NCBI GenBank assembly: GCA_021738605.1
Contig: JAIPBY010000024.1
Coordinates: 1 to 16,745, forward strand
Reading direction: 5' to 3'
Origin: Chitinophagaceae bacterium
GTDB lineage: Bacteria; Bacteroidota; Bacteroidia; Chitinophagales; Chitinophagaceae
Length of the DNA: 16,745 nt
Position 1 is the stretch's first letter. Every line of letters begins with the position of its first letter. This document shows positions 1-7,038 of the stretch, piece after piece. The notes beneath the pieces are model-generated. The model saw only the letters and a program-made list of their open reading frames with translations, had not been told where the DNA came from and did no database searches. The translations under genes were made by a program, and so were the position numbers.

Positions 1-914
1 AGCAGCCAGCCAAAAGCAAGTCCTGAGACTTCTTTTACGCCATACAATAACAATGTTTTTTGAACGGCAAATTGATAAGCGCCAATGCCTCCTTGGGTTG
101 CAATCATGGCAAAACTACCAAATGTTAGGATAGATAGGGAAGGTACCCATCCAAGTTGAACGAGGTCTTGCATGGCATAAAAACCAACCCTGATGCTGGC
201 GAGGTAAAGAAACCATATGGTCATTGTGTGTACAATGAACATGAATTTGTTTTCAACCTTCCTGACACTGATCAGACCCTCAACGATTCCTTTTATCCAG
301 TTCTTTATTTTTAAAAGGAAAGAAGAATGGCGGGACTTTATATATATCAAGTAGCCAAGGGCAGCCAGGGACAACAATAAAATGCTCAAAAACAAAATAG
401 CTGTTGGTGAAGCATTGATTTTTGACAGAATTTGATCAAAAAGTTCCTTTGCGTATCCGCCAACAAGGTCAATTTGGGTTGAAATAGCAAGCAAGATTAC
501 TAAAACAAGGCAAATTAGGTCTAAAACCCTTTCCGCAACCATTGTTCCTATTAGTTTGTCAACAGGAATTTTTTCGTATTTGCCTAGTAGGCTGCATTTC
601 ATCACTTCTCCCAACCTCGGAAAAAGAAGATTAAAGAAAAAACCTGTAAGTACAGCAAGAAAAACATTAACAGTTCCAGGGCTTTTTCCTAATGGTTTAA
701 TCAACATTTTCCACCGGATGGCCCTTATGTAATGACTGAGCACAATAATAATGATACAAGGAACAATAATACTTGGTTTAGCATTGAAAACCAATTCTTT
801 GACTTTATTGATCTCATTTTCCGTAAATGATTTTGTAGAGAACCAAACAAGGAAAACGCCCAATGAAAGGAAAATAATGAACTGCAATATTGTTTTAATC
901 CTTTTGATGAACAT
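1..914 (-). CDS. Lysylphosphatidylglycerol synthase TM-region family protein (UPF0104-type flippase), C-terminus missing
   Basis: Reading leftward from the ATG at 912-914, 304 codons are open up to the window edge, so the 3' end is missing. The protein is an integral membrane protein with repeated hydrophobic segments, roughly residues 9-27, 48-65, 82-98, 130-146, 172-190 and several more after 220. Family hallmarks of the LPG synthase transmembrane domain (PF03706) are visible: RAIRWKML at 64-71, NLLFPRLGEVMKCSLL at 95-110 with the conserved G-E-V, and the following M-V-A-E-R-V-L-D-L at 125-133. The family includes the flippase half of MprF and stand-alone transporters of unknown lipid substrate. 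No MprF lysyl-transferase domain is seen in the visible part, as usual for stand-alone members, but the cut end prevents certainty. The ATG at 916-918 is out of frame and stops after seven codons. The gene diverges from the GT5 fragment gene across a 162-base gap. Confidence 0.85.
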   Translation of the reverse strand, partial: MFIKRIKTILQFIIFLSLGVFLVWFSTKSFTENEINKVKELVFNAKPSIIVPCIIIIVLSHYIRAIRWKMLIKPLGKSPGTVNVFLAVLTGFFFNLLFPRLGEVMKCSLLGKYEKIPVDKLIGTMVAERVLDLICLVLVILLAISTQIDLVGGYAKELFDQILSKINASPTAILFLSILLLSLAALGYLIYIKSRHSSFLLKIKNWIKGIVEGLISVRKVENKFMFIVHTMTIWFLYLASIRVGFYAMQDLVQLGWVPSLSILTFGSFAMIATQGGIGAYQFAVQKTLLLYGVKEVSGLAFGWL

Positions 915-938
915 TCATTGGTTTTGAATGGTAAAGTT

Positions 939-954
939 AACCAAATGCTTGGTT
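939..954. repeat. Short inverted repeat in the divergent intergenic region
   Basis: AACCAA-atgc-TTGGTT is a perfect 6-bp inverted repeat with a 4-base centre, 25 bases upstream of the flippase start and 138 bases upstream of the GT5-fragment start. It could be an operator for the flippase gene, but arms this short also occur by chance. No regulator is suggested by the sequence. Confidence 0.25.
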
Positions 955-1034
955 GGAGAAAATGTAAATCTTTGTAAAATTCAGCCTAAAAGGACCTGAA
1001 ATGGCTGTTGGCAGGCAAATCCGATAAAATTTCT

Positions 1035-1042
1035 TATTTTTG
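1035..1042 (+). promoter_or_regulatory. Bacteroidota -7 promoter element (TAnnTTTG)
   Basis: TATTTTTG fits the Bacteroidota -7 consensus TAnnTTTG exactly. A TTG lies at 1008-1010, but 24 bases upstream is longer than the usual 19-21 for a -33 element, so only the -7 box is well supported. Transcription from here would begin near 1047-1049. That places a possible upstream TTG start (1008) outside the transcript and supports ATG 1077 as the real start of the GT5-fragment gene. Confidence 0.5.
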
Positions 1043-1076
1043 CATGCAATTTCGTCCGCTTCATCAATCCAAACAA

Positions 1077-1892
1077 ATGGTAAGCAAAAAAAGAATTCTC
1101 TTTATAGCCAACGAGATGTCGCCTTACCTTGAACTCACAGAGTTCTCGGAAATCGTGAATAAACTTGCGATTAAAGCCAACGATACTGGTTATGAAGTAA
1201 GGTGCATCATGCCCAGATTTGGAACAATCAACGAAAGAAGACACCGTCTGCATGAGGTGGTTAGGCTTTCTGGCATCAATATTTCTATTGAAAACGATGA
1301 TTATCCACTCCAAATCAAGGTTGCATCACTTCCTAATGCCCGGCTCCAGGTGTACTTTTTGGATAATGAAGATATGTTCAAGCGTAAATTTGTTTTTCAG
1401 GATGAAAATGAAAAGTGGTACGACGATAACGGTATTCGTTCCATTTTTTTCTGCAAAGGAGCCCTTGAAACGGTTAAAAAATTCGGCTGGCCTCCAGACA
1501 TTATCCATTGCAGTGGCTGGATGACCAGCCTTATTCCACTTTTTTTGAAAACAGCCTATAAAAAAGAGCCTGTGTTCAGCAATAGTAAAGTATTGTTCAC
1601 CATGGGTCAGAATACTTTTGCGGAAAAGCTGGGTGATGATTTCCTTAAATTAAGCATGATCAATGTTGGCATCAAAGAAAAAGATTTGGAGCCCTATAAA
1701 AACATCGATAATACAGCCTTATTCAATGGAGCGGCTACGTATGCTGATGCTATTTCATTCGGTGATGGGGAAGTAGAAAAGGTGTTAATTGACCAGTTTT
1801 CCAAAGTGAAAGGCAAAAAAGTAATTCCCTACAACCAAGACTCTGATTTAACAGAGTATTTACAATTGTATGGCGACCTTGCAAACAAGTAA
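1077..1892 (+). CDS. Truncated glycogen/starch synthase-like protein (GT5 N-terminal domain only)
   Basis: The 271-aa product matches the N-terminal Rossmann domain of GT5 glycogen/starch synthases: KKRILFIANEMSPY at residues 4-17, a GYEVRCIMPRFG-like second strand, and D-I-I-H at 141-144. Real GlgA enzymes are about 480 aa with a second GT-B domain, which is absent here. The ADP-glucose-binding K-T-G-G-L motif is replaced by E19-L-T-E-F23, and the usual H-A-H-D-W reads H144-C-S-G-W148. The known catalytic signatures are therefore lost, and a synthase activity is unlikely. The frame is clean, with no sign of a recent frameshift, so it appears to be a maintained stand-alone protein rather than a decaying gene. 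An in-frame TTG at 1008 would add 23 residues, but it precedes the -7 element. The DUF4270 lipoprotein gene follows after 32 bases, so co-transcription is likely. Its role is unknown. Confidence 0.8.
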   Translation: MVSKKRILFIANEMSPYLELTEFSEIVNKLAIKANDTGYEVRCIMPRFGTINERRHRLHEVVRLSGINISIENDDYPLQIKVASLPNARLQVYFLDNEDMFKRKFVFQDENEKWYDDNGIRSIFFCKGALETVKKFGWPPDIIHCSGWMTSLIPLFLKTAYKKEPVFSNSKVLFTMGQNTFAEKLGDDFLKLSMINVGIKEKDLEPYKNIDNTALFNGAATYADAISFGDGEVEKVLIDQFSKVKGKKVIPYNQDSDLTEYLQLYGDLANK

Positions 1893-1924
1893 TTTATCAG
1901 TCAGGAAACGTTAAATTTTATTAA

Positions 1925-3367
1925 GTGAGATATCGAAGTTTGTTGAAAGTCCTGGTTTTTGTTTTTTCAATCGCTTTTTTTTCTAATTGTACCAAAATAA
2001 AGGGTACAGATATAGGTGCAGGATTGCTTCCAGCCATTGATAATGTCATTACATTTGACACTAGTTTTGAAGTACTAGCTTCTAATTTTACTACACCAGA
2101 TTCACTCGTTCCTCGTCTGGGCAGAGACATCAATGGCAATGCAGGTCAATTTATCCTTGGACATATTTCCAATGATCCCCAGTTTGGAAAGACTACAGCT
2201 TCCATTTTTATGGAGTTAAAGCCATCCAATTACCCCCTTTATTTCGAGAATGTCGCTGACAGCCTGTACCTCGATTCTGCAGTACTTTGCTTGCGATGGA
2301 CCAATACTTTTGGAGATACCAATGCGCTCCAAACCATCAATGTTCACCGCATTTCAGAAAAACTGAAACCAGATTCAGCTTATTTTACCACCAAATCTGT
2401 TCAATATGGTGAACTAATCGGATCCAAAACATTCGCACCTTCTGCTTTGAATGATTCACTTTTTCTCTTCAGGCAAAGTTTGAACAACCAGCTGCGCATC
2501 AGGCTCAATAATACTTTTGCAAGGGCTCTCCTGTCATTTGACACCACTGGTCAAAGTCCATATAAGTCAGATTCTCTCTACCGTGATTTCCTCAAAGGTT
2601 TTGCATTGGTTCCTCAAACCAGCGGCAGCAATGCCAATGCCCTCATGAGTTTTGCTATGAGTGACACGGCTACCCAGCTTCGGATCTATTACCGCTACAC
2701 AAAAGAAGGTAAAGCAGATACCACTTTCAAGAATTTCATTTTTGACAATGGTATTCCTGGTTCTTCTGTCAATCAAATTGTTAGAAACTACACGGGTAGT
2801 GAAGCAACGCGTCATCTTGGTGCCAAACCAAGAGGCGATAGCCTCATTTATCTTCAGGCAGCTCCAGGAACTTATTCTATGCTCAGAATTCCAGGATTGG
2901 ATGAATTCAAGCAAAAAAAAGGGAATGTAATGGTTCATCTTGCTGAACTTTCCATGCAGGAGGTTGCTACACCAGGCAGACGTCCCAACATCTTTCAAAC
3001 CCCAGAATTCCTATATGCTGAGATGTTGGATTCTGCCAATAAAAAATATTACCCCTTCCTTTCTGACGGATTTGTCAATGGTAAATTTGAATCATTCCTT
3101 TTTGGTGGACAGCGAAAATATACATCAGATAATTCGGGACTGTATTTATCTGCTTACAGGATGAATCTTACCAGGTACCTCCAGGGTATCATCACCAGAA
3201 ATAACCCCAATTTTCAGTTGAGGTTGACTGCGCCATACAGCCTTCGTTATGAAGATCTATTTATAACCTTTGCACTCAACAATCTCTGTAGAGGAAATGT
3301 AGTGCTCGGTGGTGGGAACCATGCTTCAAAAAAAATGAAATTCAGGGTTGTTTATTCTAAACTTTGA
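1925..3367 (+). CDS. DUF4270 family lipoprotein
   Basis: The product is 480 aa and starts at GTG 1925, directly after an in-frame TAA at 1922-1924, so no upstream start is possible. The N-terminus is a lipoprotein-type signal: basic residues up to K8, a hydrophobic stretch at 9-19, then F-F-S-N-C with the acylated cysteine at residue 22. The lipobox is loose, as is common in Bacteroidota. The rest is a secreted, beta-rich, Ser/Asn/Thr-rich protein with the DUF4270 pattern: an early G-T-D-I-G-A-G-L-L-P, a D-S-L-Y-L-D-S-A-V-L-C-L-R-W segment, and a C-terminal L-R-L-T-A-P region. No catalytic motif is recognised. DUF4270 proteins are known only as Bacteroidota lipoproteins of unknown function, and an outer-membrane or periplasmic location is inferred. 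The gene follows the GT5 fragment by 32 bases, and its stop precedes the metK -7 element by ten bases. Confidence 0.85.
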   Translation: MRYRSLLKVLVFVFSIAFFSNCTKIKGTDIGAGLLPAIDNVITFDTSFEVLASNFTTPDSLVPRLGRDINGNAGQFILGHISNDPQFGKTTASIFMELKPSNYPLYFENVADSLYLDSAVLCLRWTNTFGDTNALQTINVHRISEKLKPDSAYFTTKSVQYGELIGSKTFAPSALNDSLFLFRQSLNNQLRIRLNNTFARALLSFDTTGQSPYKSDSLYRDFLKGFALVPQTSGSNANALMSFAMSDTATQLRIYYRYTKEGKADTTFKNFIFDNGIPGSSVNQIVRNYTGSEATRHLGAKPRGDSLIYLQAAPGTYSMLRIPGLDEFKQKKGNVMVHLAELSMQEVATPGRRPNIFQTPEFLYAEMLDSANKKYYPFLSDGFVNGKFESFLFGGQRKYTSDNSGLYLSAYRMNLTRYLQGIITRNNPNFQLRLTAPYSLRYEDLFITFALNNLCRGNVVLGGGNHASKKMKFRVVYSKL

Positions 3368-3376
3368 TTTTCACGT

Positions 3377-3384
3377 TATATTTG
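3377..3384 (+). promoter_or_regulatory. Bacteroidota -7 promoter element for metK
   Basis: TATATTTG is an exact match to TAnnTTTG, placed 19 bases before the metK ATG. It gives a predicted leader of about 15 bases. A TTTG at 3363-3366 is too close (10 bases) and a TTG at 3348-3350 too far (26 bases) for a normal -33 element, so the -7 box stands alone. The short leader leaves no room for a riboswitch. Confidence 0.5.
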
Positions 3385-3403
3385 CACAAACCAAAATTTT
3401 ATC

Positions 3404-4663
3404 ATGCCATATCTATTTACATCAGAGAGCGTTTCCGAAGGACATCCTGACAAAGTAGCTGACCAGATTTCAGACGCCCTGATTGATAATTTCCTTGCTT
3501 TCGATCCCATGGCCAAAGTGGCTTGTGAAACATTGGTAACAACAGGCCAGGTGGTGCTTGCTGGAGAGGTAAAGGCCAATTGCACGCTTGATGTACAAAA
3601 GATAGCACGTGACGTCATCGCCAAAATTGGGTACACCAAAAGTGAATACATGTTCGAAGCCAATTCTTGCGGTATTCTTTCTGCCATCCATGAACAATCT
3701 GCAGACATCAACAGGGGTGTTGAACGCAAAAAGAAAGAAGATCAAGGAGCGGGTGATCAGGGAATGATGTTTGGTTATGCCACCAATGAAACAGAAAACC
3801 TTATGCCTTTGGCTTTGGATCTTGCCCACAAGATTCTCATTGAGTTGGCAGATATCAGAAGGGAGAAGAGGAGCAAAATGCCTTATTTGCGCCCAGATGC
3901 AAAAAGCCAGGTTACCATTGAGTATGATGATAATGACAAACCACTCAGGATTGATGCCATTGTTGTATCTACCCAACACGATGACTTCTCCAAAAGCGAC
4001 AAGAAAATGTTGGATACCATCAAGCATGATATCATCAACATTGTCATTCCCCGCGTGAAGGCAAAATGCAAAAAAGACGTTCAGAAACTTTTCAATAACA
4101 TTACCTATCATATCAATCCTACTGGTAAATTCGTAATTGGTGGACCACACGGCGATACAGGCCTCACGGGTAGAAAAATTATCGTAGATACTTATGGAGG
4201 GAAAGGTGCTCATGGTGGTGGTGCCTTCAGCGGAAAAGATCCTTCCAAAGTGGACAGGAGTGCTGCTTATGCTGCACGCCATGTAGCCAAAAATATGGTA
4301 GCTGCAGGTGTTGCTGATGAAATTTTGGTTCAAGTGTCTTATGCTATTGGTGTGGCAAAGCCAATGGGTATTTTTGTAGATACCTACGGAACGTCAAAAG
4401 TCAACATGACAGATGGCGAAATTGCGAAAAAAGTTGAGGCTTTGTTTGACATGCGTCCTTATGCCATTGAAACGAGGTTGAAATTGAGAAATCCCATTTA
4501 CCAGGAAACAGCTGCTTATGGACACATGGGAAGGAAGAACGAAATGGTAATTAAAACATTTGCACAACCTGGTGGTGGAACAAAAACAGTGGAAGTTGAA
4601 TTGTTTACCTGGGAAAAACTTGATTTTGTAGCCAAGGTAAAGTCAGCATTTAAAATCAAATAG
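3404..4663 (+). CDS. metK: S-adenosylmethionine synthetase
   Basis: MetK makes S-adenosylmethionine from methionine and ATP, releasing phosphate and diphosphate, in the cytoplasm. The 419-aa product has every family signature: the N-terminal E-G-H-P-D-K (12-17, with catalytic His14), the hexa-/octapeptide region G-A-G-D-Q-G-M-M-F-G-Y-A from residue 115, G-G-P-H-G-D-T-G-L-T-G-R-K from 246, and the P-loop-like signature G-G-G-A-F-S-G-K-D at 271-279. It is longer than the roughly 385-aa E. coli enzyme because of extra segments (for example residues 150-215), a form usual in Bacteroidota. It has its own -7 element upstream and a hairpin terminator downstream, so it is probably a single-gene transcript. 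No key residue appears changed. Confidence 0.98.
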   Translation: MPYLFTSESVSEGHPDKVADQISDALIDNFLAFDPMAKVACETLVTTGQVVLAGEVKANCTLDVQKIARDVIAKIGYTKSEYMFEANSCGILSAIHEQSADINRGVERKKKEDQGAGDQGMMFGYATNETENLMPLALDLAHKILIELADIRREKRSKMPYLRPDAKSQVTIEYDDNDKPLRIDAIVVSTQHDDFSKSDKKMLDTIKHDIINIVIPRVKAKCKKDVQKLFNNITYHINPTGKFVIGGPHGDTGLTGRKIIVDTYGGKGAHGGGAFSGKDPSKVDRSAAYAARHVAKNMVAAGVADEILVQVSYAIGVAKPMGIFVDTYGTSKVNMTDGEIAKKVEALFDMRPYAIETRLKLRNPIYQETAAYGHMGRKNEMVIKTFAQPGGGTKTVEVELFTWEKLDFVAKVKSAFKIK

Positions 4664-4682
4664 TTGAGCTTATTTTTCATAT

Positions 4683-4711
4683 AATAAACCCTCCTTTATG
4701 GAGGGTTTATT
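4683..4711. terminator. Hairpin terminator after metK
   Basis: AATAAACCCTCC (4683-4694), a TTTAT loop, and GGAGGGTTTATT (4700-4711) form a perfect 12-bp stem with a 5-base loop, starting 20 bases after the metK stop. The 3' arm ends in TTTATT rather than a long T tract. The stem is also followed by A/T-rich sequence on the opposite strand, so termination in both directions is possible. The next ATG is only 14 bases past the stem, so any promoter for the downstream operon must overlap the hairpin or metK, or the operon must rely on read-through. Confidence 0.8.
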
Positions 4712-4725
4712 CATTATCAACACCC

Positions 4726-5274
4726 ATGGAGAACAACTGGATCAAACTAGGTACCACTCATCAGTATGACAATCCATGGATTTCTGTTACAGAAGACCAG
4801 GTAATCAATCCTTCCGGTAACAAGGGTATTTATGGTGTAGTTCATTTCAAAAACCTAGCCATCGGGGTTATTCCTATGGATCAAGAGGGTAATATATACA
4901 TGGTTGGACAATACAGGTATGTAACCGAAAAATATAGCCTTGAAATTCCTGAAGGTGGTGGCCCGTTGGACATTGATCCATTGGAATCTGCCAAACGTGA
5001 ATTAAAAGAAGAAACTGGGCTCCATGCAAATACCTGGGAGAAATTGTTTGAAATGGATCTTTCCAACTCAGTAACTGATGAGAAGGCAATTGTTTATCTT
5101 GCAACTGACTTGGATCAAGGCTTAGCAGACCCAGAGGAAACTGAGGAATTGACCGTTTCAAAAATTCACCTTACCGAAGCCTATCAGATGGTGCTCGATG
5201 GTAAAATCACAGACGCAATAACAATTGCTGCATTATTTAAAATGAAGATCAAATTGTTGGAAAATGAGAAATGA
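4726..5274 (+). CDS. Nudix hydrolase (ADP-ribose pyrophosphatase-like)
   Basis: The 182-aa product has a Nudix box at residues 77-99: G77, then R91-E92-L-K-E95-E96-T-G98-L, with the metal-binding glutamates present. The overall layout, with a beta-rich N-terminus, an E-I-P-E-G-G before the box, and the length, resembles ADP-ribose/ADP-sugar pyrophosphatases that hydrolyse nucleoside diphosphate-linked compounds in the cytoplasm. The substrate cannot be read from sequence. One deviation is visible: the glutamate expected six residues after G77 (Gx5E) is Ile83. That position is less critical than the R-E-x-x-E-E core, so activity is still likely. The gene is first in a tight rightward cluster, and its last 11 bases overlap the methyltransferase gene, implying translational coupling. 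Confidence 0.9.
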   Translation: MENNWIKLGTTHQYDNPWISVTEDQVINPSGNKGIYGVVHFKNLAIGVIPMDQEGNIYMVGQYRYVTEKYSLEIPEGGGPLDIDPLESAKRELKEETGLHANTWEKLFEMDLSNSVTDEKAIVYLATDLDQGLADPEETEELTVSKIHLTEAYQMVLDGKITDAITIAALFKMKIKLLENEK

Positions 5275-6025
5275 AATTAACAAACCTTCCTCCAATATCA
5301 TTGGCCGACAGCCAGTGTTAGAAGCTTTACGAGATGGTGCACAGCTTGAAAGGATTTTCTTGCAAAAAAACGCTGGCGGGGAAGGTATTGATGAAATCAA
5401 ACAATTGGCACAAAAACTCCAAATACCCATCAATGCTGTGCCGGTTGAAAAATTGCATTCCATGACCAGGGCTAACCACCAGGGTGTTATTGGCGTGAAC
5501 AGCATTATATCATTTCATGATTTACAGGAATCAATTGACAATGTTCTTCAAAGGGGAGAAGTACCCCTGTTTGTAATGCTTGATGGCATCACTGATGTAC
5601 GCAATATTGGTGCCATTGCAAGGACTGCATTGTGTTGTGGAGCGCAGATCATGATTATTCCAGACAAGGGAATTGGTGCCATCAATGAAGAAGCAATGAA
5701 ATCTTCTGCCGGTGCGCTTCAACGAATTATTGTATGTCGCGTAAACAGTCTGCTCAAAGCGGTTGACACTATGCATTTGAATGATATCAAGGTTTTTACC
5801 GCAGAAATGAAATCAGATCTCAAGGTTTTTAATGCTGATTTCAAACAGCCTGCTTGCATTGTAATGGGTAGTGAAGACAAGGGAATACAGCCATTTATCA
5901 CAAAAGCTGCAGACGTCCAGTTTACCATTCCCATGCAAGGCAGCTTTGATTCATTCAATGTTGGTATAGCTACAGGCATAATTTTATTTGAAGCCAGCAA
6001 ACAACGCATGGGTTTTTCATCCTAA
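5264..6025 (+). CDS. rlmB: TrmH/SpoU-family RNA 2'-O-methyltransferase (RlmB-like)
   Basis: The product is a 253-aa SPOUT enzyme. Residues 12-85 form the small substrate-binding domain starting I-I-G-R-Q-P-V-L-E-A-L. The trefoil-knot domain carries motif 1, D107-G-I-T-D-V-R-N114-I-G-A-I-A-R120, motif 2, V-M-G-S-E204-D-K-G-I, and motif 3, I-P-M-Q-G-S-F-D-S-F-N232-V-G. E. coli RlmB methylates the 2'-OH of G2251 in 23S rRNA using SAM. The same reaction is likely, but other TrmH members act on tRNA, so the exact target is inferred. Motif 3 reads S-F-N-V-G where RlmB usually has S-L-N-V-S. The start ATG lies inside the Nudix gene, and the GSCFA gene follows after 12 bases. metK, which makes its methyl donor, is nearby but separated by a terminator. 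Confidence 0.88.
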   Translation: MRNEINKPSSNIIGRQPVLEALRDGAQLERIFLQKNAGGEGIDEIKQLAQKLQIPINAVPVEKLHSMTRANHQGVIGVNSIISFHDLQESIDNVLQRGEVPLFVMLDGITDVRNIGAIARTALCCGAQIMIIPDKGIGAINEEAMKSSAGALQRIIVCRVNSLLKAVDTMHLNDIKVFTAEMKSDLKVFNADFKQPACIVMGSEDKGIQPFITKAADVQFTIPMQGSFDSFNVGIATGIILFEASKQRMGFSS

Positions 6026-6037
6026 ACGATACTCAAA

Positions 6038-7006
6038 ATGGATTTCCGCCTGGAATTTGATCCACCTTCTTTAAGCAAGAAAATAGACCTGGACGATACA
6101 ATTATGCTTGTTGGTTCATGTTTTACAGATCATGTGTTCAATTTTCTTGTTGCATCAAAATTTTCTGCTCTACAAAATCCCAATGGTGTCCTTTTCAATC
6201 CTGTAAGTATTGCGAATGCCCTGAACATGTATGTTCAAAATAAACATGTATCCTCCATTGAGTTGTTCGAACAAAATGGACTTTGGAATCATTGGGACTT
6301 TCATTCCAACCTCAGCTGCACCAGCCAGGAAGAGAGTTTAGCGCGCATGAATGAAGCAATCAGTTCGGCACATTCCTTTTTAAAGCATGCAGAATGGTTG
6401 ATTGTTACCCTTGGCTCAGCCTATGTATATGAATGGCAAGGTGGTCAGATTGTAGCCAATTGTCATAAAATGCCAGCATCTCATTTTACAAAAAGAATGC
6501 TGGATCCTGAAGAGATCATCTCAACATATACCAAGACCATTGCAGTACTCAAACAATTTAACCATAACCTCAAAATTATATTCACTATAAGCCCGGTCCG
6601 GCACCTGAGGGATGGTTTTGTTGAAAACAACCGCAGCAAGTCCGTGCTTATTCATGCTGTAGACAAATTAATCAGCCAACAGGATCATCTTTATTATTTC
6701 CCATCTTACGAACTTGTTGTAGACGACCTTCGGGATTATCGGTTTTATGCTGAAGACATGGTCCATCCCAATTATCAGGCTACTCGCTATGTTTGGGAAA
6801 AGTTTTGTGCTGCCGCTATCAATGGTAGATCAAGAGAGGTAATGAAAGAATTGGACCACCTCAATATGGCCTTTCATCATAAACCACTTCACCCGGATTC
6901 GGCCGAACACATGAAGTTCAGGCATAAGTATAAAGAAATTACCCAGTCCCTCGCTACAAGATTTCCATCCATTGACCTCAGCAAGGAAATCACCCATTTC
7001 AGTTGA
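6038..7006 (+). CDS. GSCFA domain protein (SGNH-hydrolase-like)
   Basis: The 322-aa product begins with a GSCFA domain (PF08885), named for G26-S27-C28-F29 followed here by T. Other visible marks are V-T-L-G-S-A-Y-V-Y in the middle, T-I-S-P-V-R-H, F-P-S-Y-E-L, and D240-M-V-H243-P-N near the end of the domain. The GSCF serine plus the D-x-x-H motif match the nucleophile and Asp/His pair of SGNH esterases, so Ser27, Asp240 and His243 are the predicted catalytic residues. No signal peptide is seen, so a cytoplasmic location is inferred. The physiological substrate of GSCFA proteins is not known to me; esterase or acyl-transfer chemistry is a guess from the fold. It sits 12 bases after rlmB and 32 bases before the acylase gene, within the same likely operon. 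Confidence 0.88.
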   Translation: MDFRLEFDPPSLSKKIDLDDTIMLVGSCFTDHVFNFLVASKFSALQNPNGVLFNPVSIANALNMYVQNKHVSSIELFEQNGLWNHWDFHSNLSCTSQEESLARMNEAISSAHSFLKHAEWLIVTLGSAYVYEWQGGQIVANCHKMPASHFTKRMLDPEEIISTYTKTIAVLKQFNHNLKIIFTISPVRHLRDGFVENNRSKSVLIHAVDKLISQQDHLYYFPSYELVVDDLRDYRFYAEDMVHPNYQATRYVWEKFCAAAINGRSREVMKELDHLNMAFHHKPLHPDSAEHMKFRHKYKEITQSLATRFPSIDLSKEITHFS

Positions 7007-7038
7007 ATAGTAACTAACTTTATTTCAGATTTACAGCC

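Noticed and set aside
1008..1076. TTG start adding 23 residues to the GT5 fragment
   Set aside because: The added residues do not resemble GT5 N-termini, which begin just before K-K-R-I-L-F, and the -7 element at 1035-1042 lies inside the extension.
3368..3403. SAM riboswitch before metK
   Set aside because: Only 36 bases separate the DUF4270 stop from the metK start, with a -7 box in the middle, so a structured aptamer cannot fit.
3470..4333. 287-codon open frame on the minus strand inside metK
   Set aside because: It is fully antisense to a gene with all MetK signatures, and its translation shows no domain-like pattern. It is a by-product of the metK codon pattern.
5786..5832. Direct repeat of TCAAGGTTTTTA within rlmB
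   Set aside because: The two copies encode the similar stretches I-K-V-F and L-K-V-F inside an ordinary coding region. The repeat is short, occurs only twice, and shows no sign of mobility.
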